NCBI RefSeq assembly: GCF_037969875.1
Contig: NZ_CP150218.1
Coordinates: 682,001 to 746,000, forward strand
DNA: 64,000 nucleotides
Source of the DNA: Paenibacillus sp. FSL R7-0337
GTDB taxonomy: Bacteria; Bacillota; Bacilli; Paenibacillales; Paenibacillaceae
Reading direction: 5' to 3'
This document shows, piece after piece, positions 16,301 through 24,779 of this stretch (position 1 is its first letter; each line of letters opens with the position of its first letter). A program made the position numbers and the translations under genes. The notes under the pieces were generated by a model. The model was not told the origin of the DNA. It searched no databases and saw only the letters and a list, made by a program, of their open reading frames with translations.

Positions 16301-18736
16301 AGCCAATCCTTTACATTCACTCCTATCAGCGGTTATGTCGTGGATACCGTAACTGTAAATGGTGCGTCTGTAGAGATTGCAAACAATACCTATACCTTGA
16401 AAAACGTGAACACCGATGACAAGGTAATCCATGTTACATTCAAACCCGATCCGGCCGCAACGTTACTTAACTTTATCGTATACAACGATAACTTTGCCAC
16501 CGGTGAATTTACCACAGCCGTTATCATCGATCTGGGTGCGGGAAATGAAGCTGTGGGTGCCGACCTTAGTTCAAACCTGTTTACAGTCTCGGCGAGGAAT
16601 ACTCTGCTGAACGGTAACCTGGCATATCAAGGCACACGCACCGTCAATAGAGTATACGTCAATGATGAACCTAGACCCAGAGGGTATAAGGGGGTGAACC
16701 AGAACTCCCCGGATTATCAAGCTGGACTTACTAAAGGCCGCTACATCGTTGTAGAATTGGAATTTTGGACATTAACCGGCGGACAGTCCACTTTGGAAGC
16801 ATCCAAATCCACCATCCAGAATTACAACATTGTATCTAGTGGCGTTATCAAGCTTGATGGCAAGGCTGCCATTGTTAAGTCGTCTTTCGCACAGTCAGGT
16901 ACCGTCAATGAAATCATCGACAAATTTGAAATGGGTCCCAAAATTGACAAAGCGGAAGCGATGCAGTATGGACTCTATATTCATAAGGACGGCAACGGTG
17001 TTCCGGTAAAAGGGCTTCCCCTTTACATCTACGCTCACGGTTCTACCCGCGGCGGTACACAGGACGGGGATACCTTTGCGCCCATCAGGTCCGCCAACGG
17101 AGCCACCGCGCTTATGAAAAAAATGGAGAAGAACTCTAAATATGTTAGTCATATAATCGCTTTGCGGGCTCAAAACAACGTTCAGGCAACACCCGCTACC
17201 TTAAAGGCTTATATCGATGATCTGGTAAGAAAGGGACTTGTTGACCCCAACCGTATTTACATGGCAGGCTTCTCTATGGGATCCGCTTATACTAATACTT
17301 TCTTGACGGCATATCCCGATTTGCTCGCAGCCGCGGCGCCTATGTCTTATCCGCCATCAATCAACGCGAAACAAGCCGAAACTCTTAAAAACTTTGCATA
17401 CTGGTCATTCGTTAACACAACTGATTCTTCAACAATAAAAACAGGGGCGGAAACTTATATAGCGAATATATTGCCCCTATTGGAAAACGCCAGGCACACG
17501 TTCATCGACAGAAATGAAATATTCGTTTGGCCTTATGACCAATGGACAAAGGCGGAAGCACCTGTTAATGGAACCAATTGGATTCCTTCCGGCCATGAGA
17601 TGGAAGCTTCAGTTCTGTGGAACAATATTTCAGGGTACAAGGATACTTTGTCCAATGTAGGTTCCAACAAGGAGTGGAGCCTTAAACCTACTGCGCAGTC
17701 CTCTAAGTTGCCGACTTGGAACAATGACTACACTGACGTCTTTGATTGGATGTTCGCACAGAGAAAAACGAGCGTCCCCAATCCATCTGGTGGCAATACG
17801 GGCAATACCAGCAGTTCGGGCAATACCGGCAGTAAGGGCAATACCGGCAATACCGACACCGGGACAGTCACTGGATCGTTGAAGCCGACCTACACAGTGA
17901 ACACACCGAAGGATAAGCCCGCGGTCACGGACAAGAACGGCAACACCACCCTACCCGGCGGCGGCGAGATTGTGACCAAGGGCGGGACGAAGATTAAGGT
18001 ACCCGAAGGTACGACTATAGACTCAAAAGGTAAGGTGACCCTTCCGGCGGGCAAGAGCGCCGAAGTGACACTACACGGCGGCGCGAGTGCCGGTTTAGAC
18101 AAAGGCATGTCGCTGAACATCCATGAGGGTACGGAATTTGTGTTCGATGACGACACCCCGCTGGGCTTCCTCGTGGTGTCTGGCAATCCTTTCAGGGATG
18201 TCAACATGGACGACTGGTTCTACAGCTACGTAAACTCCGCTTACACATACGGTCTTTTCAACGGCACGACGTCCACGATGTTCTCACCAGGCACCTCAAT
18301 GACGCGTGCGATGTACGTGCAGGTACTGGCCAATCTAGAGAACGTTAACCACTCCGGCTACACGAATTCCCGCTTTAGAGACGTGCCGGATGGGCAGTGG
18401 TACACGGCGGCAGTCGAGTGGGCGGCCGAAAGCGGCATAGTCAACGGTATAAACGCAGACCTGTTTGAACCCCATTCACCGATGACACGCGAGCAGATGC
18501 TGGTGATGCTGTACAATTACATGAAGTACAAGGGCTATGAGATACCTGCAAGCCACTCTAAGTCCTTCGCAGACGAGAGTCAGATCAGCCCATGGGCGTT
18601 GAAAGCCGTTCAGGCACAGCAGGGCATCGGAATTGTATCAGGCAAGCCGGACAACTTCTTTGCCCCCCAAGCCACCGCCACCCGCGCTGAAGTAGCTACT
18701 ATCTTTATAAAGTTCATCGAATATCTGGCTAAGTAA
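13391..18736 (+). CDS. S-layer-anchored protein with two tandem esterase modules
   Basis: This is a 1781-residue secreted surface protein. A signal peptide ends near TSFAAA. Residues about 56-750 and 757-1460 are two copies of the same three-part module: a CBM9-like sugar-binding domain, an esterase Ig-like N-terminal domain (each with a TTAVIIDLG stretch), and an alpha/beta hydrolase of the PHB-depolymerase/feruloyl-esterase type. The nucleophile motifs are GFSWGG near residue 594 and GFSMGS near 1295, with candidate His in VAHEVEA and SGHEMEA. A Gly/Asn/Thr/Ser linker (about 1465-1495) and a low-complexity region lead to three SLH domains from about residue 1600. It probably removes acyl groups from plant polysaccharide while bound to the cell wall. 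AAAGGAGG precedes the ATG. Confidence 0.88.
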   Translation: MMSKRFGRVLAFLCCLLMVASLMPTSFAAATDNNEYTEALNGDSSSTALTSLQTNEMPTAIFGTPELGSDDPLWALTMEHLINKSTVPGDPRPHSTGTARILWDQDYLYARVVVEDSNLYQGPGNDYQYDGLEFYAGAGTQGANQWRISATGVFSGQNAPGRAAWTEITDTGYIVEMRIPKRTLNLQAGPFTFEVYINNSSEKGGDRYEVVSCFGTPDAAYNNAASFTNSLNLIDASGADDRFSITATAESGGRITPNAPGNVLRIASGLDKTFMVTSDYGKIVNTVKVDGEDAALSDDGTYTFSNVVANHTLQVTFKNDSTAELLPFIVWNDNFARGEYTTAVIIDLGEGKAAEGSKLNPDLFTVSARNTTLNGDSVTFEGTRKISRVYANDEPKVRGYLGTVSRSPDYQDGLERGRYIVVEFEFYSESGGNITLDGNMNSTKQVYSVVQNGGIILTEGEPLNYAVFEQEKVANPILDQFTAPTGNSVNRALYLHKDGNGEVSRGLPLYVYTHGMGRGGTSAATDPKAAMKSANGSVALMKKMEIDPGKYASHILNISYNGTSTPSTANVKKVIDDLVGSGAVDPNRIYAAGFSWGGQYTNSLVNAYPGFFASAAPMSPVSGSPNANANYVHTNLAYWMFINEYNVGGYQTNLANFITANMPKMINARASRFASNEALIWPYNQFDQPNQKPNPNHSPVLSDSVAHEVEAAVLYNDITMGTWSIAPTAQSSNLPAWNNDYTDVFDWMFAQTAANNRPVAGYGSPVLGTNDKLWEQAVEFDINNSSAPDQKIGPKATGKAKVFWDEDFLYARVVVTDPNVCVGHTPGTEYMTDSVEFYVGDGRSGSNQWRIGASGIFSGQTAAGRDGSVKRTDIGYIAEVKIPRGTIEFTSNSPITFDVYINNSTGAGNDRYEVVSALGKPDAGYGSSDSFKNSLLLLGGSTVSRHPVNATAGLNGTISPSGLIRVADGGSQSFTFTPISGYVVDTVTVNGASVEIANNTYTLKNVNTDDKVIHVTFKPDPAATLLNFIVYNDNFATGEFTTAVIIDLGAGNEAVGADLSSNLFTVSARNTLLNGNLAYQGTRTVNRVYVNDEPRPRGYKGVNQNSPDYQAGLTKGRYIVVELEFWTLTGGQSTLEASKSTIQNYNIVSSGVIKLDGKAAIVKSSFAQSGTVNEIIDKFEMGPKIDKAEAMQYGLYIHKDGNGVPVKGLPLYIYAHGSTRGGTQDGDTFAPIRSANGATALMKKMEKNSKYVSHIIALRAQNNVQATPATLKAYIDDLVRKGLVDPNRIYMAGFSMGSAYTNTFLTAYPDLLAAAAPMSYPPSINAKQAETLKNFAYWSFVNTTDSSTIKTGAETYIANILPLLENARHTFIDRNEIFVWPYDQWTKAEAPVNGTNWIPSGHEMEASVLWNNISGYKDTLSNVGSNKEWSLKPTAQSSKLPTWNNDYTDVFDWMFAQRKTSVPNPSGGNTGNTSSSGNTGSKGNTGNTDTGTVTGSLKPTYTVNTPKDKPAVTDKNGNTTLPGGGEIVTKGGTKIKVPEGTTIDSKGKVTLPAGKSAEVTLHGGASAGLDKGMSLNIHEGTEFVFDDDTPLGFLVVSGNPFRDVNMDDWFYSYVNSAYTYGLFNGTTSTMFSPGTSMTRAMYVQVLANLENVNHSGYTNSRFRDVPDGQWYTAAVEWAAESGIVNGINADLFEPHSPMTREQMLVMLYNYMKYKGYEIPASHSKSFADESQISPWALKAVQAQQGIGIVSGKPDNFFAPQATATRAEVATIFIKFIEYLAK

Positions 18737-18757
18737 AAGCGTAAACAGAAACATGAG

Positions 18758-18800
18758 GACCCTTTCGGCTGGGCAAGATCCAGCCGGAAGGGTCTCTTTT
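18758..18800 (+). terminator. Intrinsic terminator after the giant esterase gene
   Basis: A 15-bp GC-rich stem (GACCCTTTCGGCTGG pairing with CCAGCCGGAAGGGTC) is followed by TCTTTT. It separates the esterase from the biosynthetic cluster, so the cluster should have its own promoter in 18800-18890. Confidence 0.92.
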
Positions 18801-18890
18801 CAGCAATCCTGACTACAAGAGAAGGAAAAGCGTCGTTATGTGGAGAAAATATCTAAAGAAGTAAAAAAATCTCACAGGAAAGGAGACTCC

Positions 18891-20153
18891 ATGTTCATTG
18901 TTAATAAAGAACATTATGACCAGCATGAACTGGAACGTCGAATAAACGCGATATACGCATTATTGGGTTCCTCGGTTTGGAAGGAACGGCGGACAGCTGT
19001 ATGCATGAAGGAGCCGGCGAATATTCTGGCCGCCACGGAGCTGATTATTAGGAGTGAGGGCTCGGTGCTTCTGATCAACGGCGATACCCCGATTGAAAGC
19101 GCTCTCCGTCAATCTGAAGACGAAGGCTGTACAGGTCTGCTGACAGATGCAGGAGGCAGCGCCGTCTTTCACCCTCTACACTCACGCCTGGATCGGATGA
19201 ATGGGGAGCCGTCCTTGCTTCAATTCAGCTCCGGCACGACCGGCGCTCCCAAGTTAGTTGAACGGTCTTGGTCTCATGTGCAAATGGAAATCGAGGCCTA
19301 CAACAAGATGCTGCCCTGCAGCGGGGAGGATCAACCAATCATTCTGGTGCCCGTGTCTCATTCCTTCGGATTAATCACAGGCACGCTTTCCGCACTTAAG
19401 CGCGGAGTCAAGCCGGTTATCGTGACGGACAAGAACCCCAAGTTCGCCCTGCATCTCATGCAGCAGCATGATCGCCATGTGGTGTATGCAGTGCCCTTTC
19501 TCTTTCAAATTCTGCTCAGCCTCATGAGAGAGAAGGTGCTGCTTAGAAAGATGGTATCCTCTGGCTCCCCGATGTCTGCAGAACTGCTGAACAGGCTTGG
19601 GGGTGCAGGTGTGGAGGTGATCCAGCAATACGGGTGCTCTGAGGCGGGCTGCATCTCGCTTGGCGACCGGCCCTCCGATCCTACGGATGCCGGGATGTTG
19701 CTGGAGCATATGGCAATGGAAAGAGCCGGAACCCGGGATCAGCCGGATGAAATCATCATTGTCACAGGCGGACGCCGGATTCATACCGGAGATATGGGAT
19801 ATTGGCTCAGCGGCAGGCTTCATGTTCAGTGCCGGATGGATGATCTGATTAATGTGTCAGGACTGAAGGTAGCTCCCTCCGAGGTGGAGGATGTTATCCG
19901 GAGGCTCAGCGGCGTTCAGGAAGCTGTCGTGCACAAGGCTCCGCATCCCGTCTGGGGGGAAGCTGTCAAAGCTCGAATCGTTCGGAAGGGCGATGCGCTG
20001 TCTCAGGAGGATGTGAAGAGGTGGTGCGCGCGGTTTCTGCCTGCTTATAAAGTTCCGGGCTTTATTGCTTTTACGGAGGACATTCCGAAGACGAGTACAG
20101 GGAAGGTAATGCGAAAACAATTGGTAGAAGAGGAGTATGGTATTCATGGATAA
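18891..20153 (+). CDS. asbC: AsbC-like 3,4-dihydroxybenzoate-AMP ligase
   Basis: This ANL-superfamily adenylating enzyme (420 residues) is most like petrobactin AsbC, which adenylates 3,4-dihydroxybenzoic acid and loads it on carrier protein AsbD. Visible motifs are QFSSGTTGAPK (111-121), QQYGCSEAGCISL, TGDMGYW, INVSGLKVAPSEVE and the C-terminal catalytic lysine in STGKVMRK. The shortened N-terminal part and overall length fit AsbC rather than ordinary acyl-CoA ligases. I chose the ATG at 18891 with AAAGGAG; a GTG at 18840 also opens the frame. It starts a fourteen-gene unit and overlaps the next gene. Confidence 0.88.
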   Translation: MFIVNKEHYDQHELERRINAIYALLGSSVWKERRTAVCMKEPANILAATELIIRSEGSVLLINGDTPIESALRQSEDEGCTGLLTDAGGSAVFHPLHSRLDRMNGEPSLLQFSSGTTGAPKLVERSWSHVQMEIEAYNKMLPCSGEDQPIILVPVSHSFGLITGTLSALKRGVKPVIVTDKNPKFALHLMQQHDRHVVYAVPFLFQILLSLMREKVLLRKMVSSGSPMSAELLNRLGGAGVEVIQQYGCSEAGCISLGDRPSDPTDAGMLLEHMAMERAGTRDQPDEIIIVTGGRRIHTGDMGYWLSGRLHVQCRMDDLINVSGLKVAPSEVEDVIRRLSGVQEAVVHKAPHPVWGEAVKARIVRKGDALSQEDVKRWCARFLPAYKVPGFIAFTEDIPKTSTGKVMRKQLVEEEYGIHG

Positions 20154-20412
20154 GGAACAAACGGTATCTCAATTGAGGCAGCTCATGTCCGAACAATTGG
20201 AGCTCTCTCTCCCGGACGTCATTAAAGAGGAAGATCGGCTGTACGAAGACTTAAACGTAGATTCGATCATGGTACTCCAATTGGTGGTATACATCGAGGA
20301 AGTGTTCAACGTAACTGTGCCTGAGGAGGAGATGGATCCTGCCGTCTTCCAAACGGTCGGTTCTTTAGTCGATTTCATCCACGCCCTTAAGGGGGAGCAC
20401 ATCAAATCTTAA
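20146..20412 (+). CDS. asbD: Aryl/acyl carrier protein (AsbD-like)
   Basis: This is an 88-residue phosphopantetheine carrier protein. The attachment serine is in DLNVDSIMVLQLVVYIE, which resembles AsbD. It overlaps asbC by 8 nt and is probably the acceptor of the aryl group activated by it. The ATG at 20146 is preferred to one at 20137, which sits too close to AGGAG. Confidence 0.87.
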   Translation: MDKEQTVSQLRQLMSEQLELSLPDVIKEEDRLYEDLNVDSIMVLQLVVYIEEVFNVTVPEEEMDPAVFQTVGSLVDFIHALKGEHIKS

Positions 20413-20432
20413 GATCATAGAAAAGGATGGAT

Positions 20433-20711
20433 ATGATGATTAACGTGAATGCACAGGATATCGTACAATTCGTGATTGATCGGGTGGCCGATTTGACCTC
20501 CAGACCGGAGCTGGCGGAGGAATTGAATGGGGACGCACCGCTAGAGGATGCAGGCGTGGATTCAGTGCTGCTGGTCAACCTGATGATGCAGATTGAACAG
20601 CAGTACGACATTTTTTACGAGGACGACGAGCTTCTGCAGGAGAACTTCGCCACCGCGCGTTTGATCTCACAACGCATATTGGCCAAACGGGCCGTTCAAA
20701 CCGAGGTTTGA
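20433..20711 (+). CDS. Second carrier protein
   Basis: This is a 92-residue acyl carrier protein with the attachment serine in EDAGVDSVLLVNLMMQIE. It follows the AsbD-like gene by 20 nt and ends 1 nt before the AsbE-like gene. Several ATGs occur in frame from 20427; that at 20433 has the best spacing to AAAAGG. Its cargo is unknown; it may carry the amino-acid-derived unit built by the ATP-grasp enzyme and the decarboxylase downstream. Confidence 0.84.
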   Translation: MMINVNAQDIVQFVIDRVADLTSRPELAEELNGDAPLEDAGVDSVLLVNLMMQIEQQYDIFYEDDELLQENFATARLISQRILAKRAVQTEV

Positions 20712-20712
20712 C

Positions 20713-21672
20713 GTGAAACAAGCCCATTGCTTTCTGAACGGACTCGGTTATGGCTTGGAGCAAGCCGGATGGGATGAACGTCCGCTCTATATCGGTGCTT
20801 GGGACGCGCCATTCAGCGTTACGGAGGACGGCAAGCTGACCTATTTCTCAGCGGACATCACACCGTCCGAATATTTGCGGCTGTTTACCCGCCTGTACGG
20901 GGAAGGGGCCATGGAGTGGTATGATTACGGGGCCGACAAGCTCGTCAACCTGAAGAAGTTTCTGGAGGTCCTGCGGCGTAATCCGGATCTTCCTGTTTTG
21001 GTACAGCTCGACCTGTTTCATATGCCCTATCAAAAAAGAACGTTTCAAACCATGCATCAGCCCCATTTTGTCATCGTACACGGAATGCGGGGCGATCAAT
21101 TCGTGGTATACGACCGCTATTTTGAATGGGAAGGGTTAGTGGCCACGAGCCATGTACACGATGCTTTTCTGAGCAATGAGCTGGGCGGGGGACTGCTGCT
21201 TCATCCCGAATGGCTCCATGCGCCGGACGCTCACGAGGTGGCGAGAATCTTCGAGGATACGATAGAGACCGATCCGGGTGAACGATCGCTAACCGGCATG
21301 GTGAGGCGGAGGATTATGCAGACGGTGGAATCGCCCGATAGGTATCCGCCCGGGGCCTTGAAGGATGCTGTATCCCAGCTCGGCATCCTCGCCAAACGCA
21401 AATACAGCTACGGGCTGCTGTATCAATATTTTTCGGAAGCGCTTAATCAAGGTACGGAGCTGTATCAGGAGCAGCTGGAAGGATTCATAAGAATGTGGAG
21501 TACGCTCGCATACCTGGCGATCCGTACGTCTATGCCGGGACGAACCGGAGAAATCGGACTGCTGGTGGATAAGGTGGAGCAGCTGCACAGGACGGAGCAA
21601 CAGCTGAAGGGGGAATTGATCGATGTCTATCATCGCTGGAAACTTCGATTTGCATGCGGAGTGCAGACCTAG
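20713..21672 (+). CDS. asbE: AsbE-like amide-forming cysteine acyltransferase
   Basis: This 319-residue protein resembles petrobactin AsbE and butirosin BtrH, which move an acyl group from a carrier protein to an amine. A papain-like triad can be placed at Cys6 (AHCFLNGLGYG), His in QPHFVIVHG and Asp in VVYDRYFEW. YIGAWDAPFSVT near residue 26 matches the AsbE pattern. In petrobactin AsbE joins 3,4-dihydroxybenzoate to spermidine; the amine here is unknown. It starts at GTG with GAGG upstream. The next gene begins inside its last 50 nt. Confidence 0.82.
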   Translation: MKQAHCFLNGLGYGLEQAGWDERPLYIGAWDAPFSVTEDGKLTYFSADITPSEYLRLFTRLYGEGAMEWYDYGADKLVNLKKFLEVLRRNPDLPVLVQLDLFHMPYQKRTFQTMHQPHFVIVHGMRGDQFVVYDRYFEWEGLVATSHVHDAFLSNELGGGLLLHPEWLHAPDAHEVARIFEDTIETDPGERSLTGMVRRRIMQTVESPDRYPPGALKDAVSQLGILAKRKYSYGLLYQYFSEALNQGTELYQEQLEGFIRMWSTLAYLAIRTSMPGRTGEIGLLVDKVEQLHRTEQQLKGELIDVYHRWKLRFACGVQT

Positions 21673-22996
21673 GGTGGGCTGCTTCGACGGCCATTCCCCC
21701 CGGTTGAACGAACGGGTGATTGATGACAAGTGGACAGGGTATCTGGCTGAATATACGGAGCTCATCCGCATTCCGCCGGTACGCTTTGCCAAGATCTTCG
21801 GGGGTTCGCTTCGCCAGTTCTCCAAGCAGCCGATGTCTTCGCTTCCGCAAGCATCGGAGCGGCTGGCCCGATTATGCGAGGAATACGGAATCGATACGCT
21901 TTATGTGAACGCTCCTTATTTCATGCCTTACTTGATGCTGGTTCGGAGCTTCTCCAAGCTTCCGCTTCGCTTCATGGTTATCGCCCATTCCGTCGCATCC
22001 GCCCGTTGGCTGACAAACTGGCTGTCCTGTGCACCTTGGATTACAGAACAGGATGTGCTGCTTGCCAGTACGGAATCCTGCAGACAGGCGCTGGTTAATC
22101 TCTCACCCCGGTATGCACATGCCCATAAGATCCCGTTATGCATCGACACCTTGCTGGCTGCGGAGCCGGTTCGGCCGCTTGCCGGTAAACGTCTGTTATC
22201 CATCGGCCGGCTGGAAGAGGTGAAGAACATTCATGTGCTCTTAGAGGCTATGGCGGAAATCAAGCAGCGTGTCCCGGACACTGTATTGACGGTTGCCGGA
22301 GAATATACGGGGTCTTTGCAGGAAGCGGACCGATATAAAGAACGGCTTGAAGCCATCGTAGCGGAATATAGACTGGAGCAAACCGTGGAGTTTACAGGTC
22401 CCGTCCACGGGAGTGAGAAAGACCGCCTGTTCCAAGAATCCAGGCTTCTGGTCAACCTCTCCACCGATCCGGGAGAGACGTTTGGCTTCAACCTCCTGGA
22501 AGCGAAAGCCCACGGTCTTCCTGTGGTCTGCACCAACTGGGACGGTTTCCGGGAGCTGCTTGTTGACGGCGTGGACGGTTCCTTCGTCCAGGTAGATTGG
22601 ACCGGTGAACATCCGAAGATAGATCTGGGCGGGCTGGTTCGAAGCTGCACCGAGGTCCTGCTGGATGAGAAGCTTCACGACAATCTCTCGCAAGGAGCGC
22701 GGCTTGGCGCTCTAATGTACGACTATCGCACCATCATGCCGCAGATCAGGAGGCTCCTGAATGCTCCCCTTGGACAGATAGCGGGTGAGGCGGAGGAGAC
22801 CGCCCTGCTGGAATCTTCTATGAGAACGCTGAACGAAATCTATCATTGCAGCTTATTGGAAGCGTCAGGCTGTTTGAATGAATCGCCGCTGTCGGTTCTG
22901 GATTGGCAGCCGCAGGGTGACACGGGGGAATGGATGCGCAGGGTGAAGCCGCTTATTCAACATTTTGCCGGGAGGAACCATCATGCACACGTTTAA
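21623..22996 (+). CDS. GT4-type glycosyltransferase
   Basis: This 457-residue GT-B fold glycosyltransferase carries the C-terminal sugar-nucleotide domain seen in family GT4. LSIGRLEEVKNIHVLLEAM precedes the E-x7-E motif in GETFGFNLLEAKAHGLPVV. The N-terminal acceptor domain is less conserved. The ATG at 21623 follows AAGGGGGAA and overlaps the acyltransferase gene by 50 nt. The context suggests it glycosylates the cluster product or an intermediate, perhaps on a catechol hydroxyl. Cell-wall glycosylation cannot be excluded. Confidence 0.84.
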   Translation: MSIIAGNFDLHAECRPRVGCFDGHSPRLNERVIDDKWTGYLAEYTELIRIPPVRFAKIFGGSLRQFSKQPMSSLPQASERLARLCEEYGIDTLYVNAPYFMPYLMLVRSFSKLPLRFMVIAHSVASARWLTNWLSCAPWITEQDVLLASTESCRQALVNLSPRYAHAHKIPLCIDTLLAAEPVRPLAGKRLLSIGRLEEVKNIHVLLEAMAEIKQRVPDTVLTVAGEYTGSLQEADRYKERLEAIVAEYRLEQTVEFTGPVHGSEKDRLFQESRLLVNLSTDPGETFGFNLLEAKAHGLPVVCTNWDGFRELLVDGVDGSFVQVDWTGEHPKIDLGGLVRSCTEVLLDEKLHDNLSQGARLGALMYDYRTIMPQIRRLLNAPLGQIAGEAEETALLESSMRTLNEIYHCSLLEASGCLNESPLSVLDWQPQGDTGEWMRRVKPLIQHFAGRNHHAHV

Positions 22997-24779
22997 ACTG
23001 TTCCGACGTCTTGCTCCCTACGTGAAGATCAAATGGAATTTAACCTTGATCGCTTATGTTTGTACGTTCCTGCAATTGGGACTCGTCATGCTTCAGCCCT
23101 TAATCTTCGCCTATCTGATCGACCACGTGCTGATTGGCGGAAACCGTAAACTGATTGTCCCGCTGCTTAGCCTTTCCTTGGGAATAGGCGTTCTCTCCAT
23201 CGTGTTCCTGTTTATCCGGGTAGGTCTGTTCCGCTATCTGGGCATCTGTAATATGCTGGATATCCGGAACGAGCTGTTGAAGCATGTCCGGCAGATCCCC
23301 ATTCCGGAAATTCAGAAGGAAGGCCCCGGGAAATTCTCGGCCTTGCTCGGGATGGATACCGCTACGATGGGAAATTTCCTCAACCACATCCTGGTCGAGA
23401 TTACCTCACAGCTGTTTATGATGCTGATATCCCTCGGAATCCTGTACTATATGGACTGGCGGCTTGGCATCGTTGCGACGCTTAGCATCCCCTTCCTCTT
23501 ATGGGTGCCAGGGCTGTTCCGCAACCCTGTGGCGCGTTATTCGTCCGCCGTTCGAACCCATAATGAAGAGATCGGAACCTATCTCTATGAAGCGATCGAA
23601 AGTTCGCAAGAAATCCGGGCTTTAGGACTAGAGGGATGGGAACGGAAGCGGAATGAAACGATGTACAAGGGGCTGGTGAAGGCCAGCACCCGGGAAACGC
23701 TGTATGCCGTTATGTCGTTTCAAATCAGTGGATTTGTGATTAGCCTGATCCTGGCTGCCATCTATTGGATCGGCAGCGATCAGGTGCTCCACCAAATGAT
23801 GACCGTCGGTATGATGGTTGCTTCCGTAACCTATCTGCAGAACGCTCTGAATCCGGTACAGCAGATTAACAACTTTTTCAGAGAGCTTCAAGGCGCGGAA
23901 GTTGCCATGGGCAGAATCGAGCAATTTATCCAGACCCCGATCGATCCCTATTCGGAAAACGAGAGGAAGCAGGCTTCGCCTGCAAGGGAGCCTCAGCTTG
24001 AAACAACGCCGTCCGATATCGAAGTGTGCAGTCTGCGCGTCGGGTACGGTGGAACGGAAATCTTGAAGGATCTGTCACTGTCGCTGTCTCCGGGCAAGGT
24101 TTATGCTTTCGTCGGGCGAAGCGGGTCTGGGAAATCCACCCTTTTCCGGGCGCTTATTGGGATGATGCCCGTGCTCGAAGGTGAAATTCGAATCGGCGGA
24201 CAGAATCTGGAGGAGATGACCCGCAGCGCGATCAGCCGCAAGGTTGGCATCGTGTTCCAGGAGCCTTACTTGTTCCGGGGTACCCTTATGGAAAATATTG
24301 CTGTCGGGAACCTGGACGCAACGGAGGAGATGGTCATGCAAGCAGCCCTGAATGCGCGGCTAGGATCTCTGCTGGATCAACTGCCGGACGGACTCCACAC
24401 GAAGATTGACCATAGAGGCTTCCAGCTATCTGGCGGACAGCGGCAGAGGCTGGCTATTGCGCGTGTCCTCTTGCATAATCCCGATATTCTTATCCTGGAC
24501 GAACCGACCTCCGCCTTGGACCAGCTTACGGAGATTGAACTCATGGATTCCATACGCCAAGTCATGGCGGGCAAGACGGTTCTGGTAGCCACCCATCGCC
24601 TGCAAACCATTATAAACGCGGACCGTATTCTGGTGATGGAGAACGGTTGTCTGGTGGCGGAAGGCGACCACGAAGAGCTCATGAATCAATCGGCTGAGTA
24701 TTATGCTATGGCATCGACCTTCGAGCGGGATACATCTGTGGCCGGACAGGCATCTCACAAGGAGGGGGTCCCGGTATGA
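22983..24779 (+). CDS. ABC exporter, fused membrane and ATPase domains
   Basis: This is a half-size ABC exporter (598 residues) with an N-terminal six-helix domain and a C-terminal ATPase. Walker A is GRSGSGKST, the signature LSGGQRQRL, Walker B ILILDEP, and the switch His is in ATHRLQ. All catalytic residues look intact, so it should act as a homodimer. It starts at ATG 22983 after GGGAGG and overlaps both neighbours. It is most likely the export pump for the cluster product. Confidence 0.92.
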   Translation: MHTFKLFRRLAPYVKIKWNLTLIAYVCTFLQLGLVMLQPLIFAYLIDHVLIGGNRKLIVPLLSLSLGIGVLSIVFLFIRVGLFRYLGICNMLDIRNELLKHVRQIPIPEIQKEGPGKFSALLGMDTATMGNFLNHILVEITSQLFMMLISLGILYYMDWRLGIVATLSIPFLLWVPGLFRNPVARYSSAVRTHNEEIGTYLYEAIESSQEIRALGLEGWERKRNETMYKGLVKASTRETLYAVMSFQISGFVISLILAAIYWIGSDQVLHQMMTVGMMVASVTYLQNALNPVQQINNFFRELQGAEVAMGRIEQFIQTPIDPYSENERKQASPAREPQLETTPSDIEVCSLRVGYGGTEILKDLSLSLSPGKVYAFVGRSGSGKSTLFRALIGMMPVLEGEIRIGGQNLEEMTRSAISRKVGIVFQEPYLFRGTLMENIAVGNLDATEEMVMQAALNARLGSLLDQLPDGLHTKIDHRGFQLSGGQRQRLAIARVLLHNPDILILDEPTSALDQLTEIELMDSIRQVMAGKTVLVATHRLQTIINADRILVMENGCLVAEGDHEELMNQSAEYYAMASTFERDTSVAGQASHKEGVPV

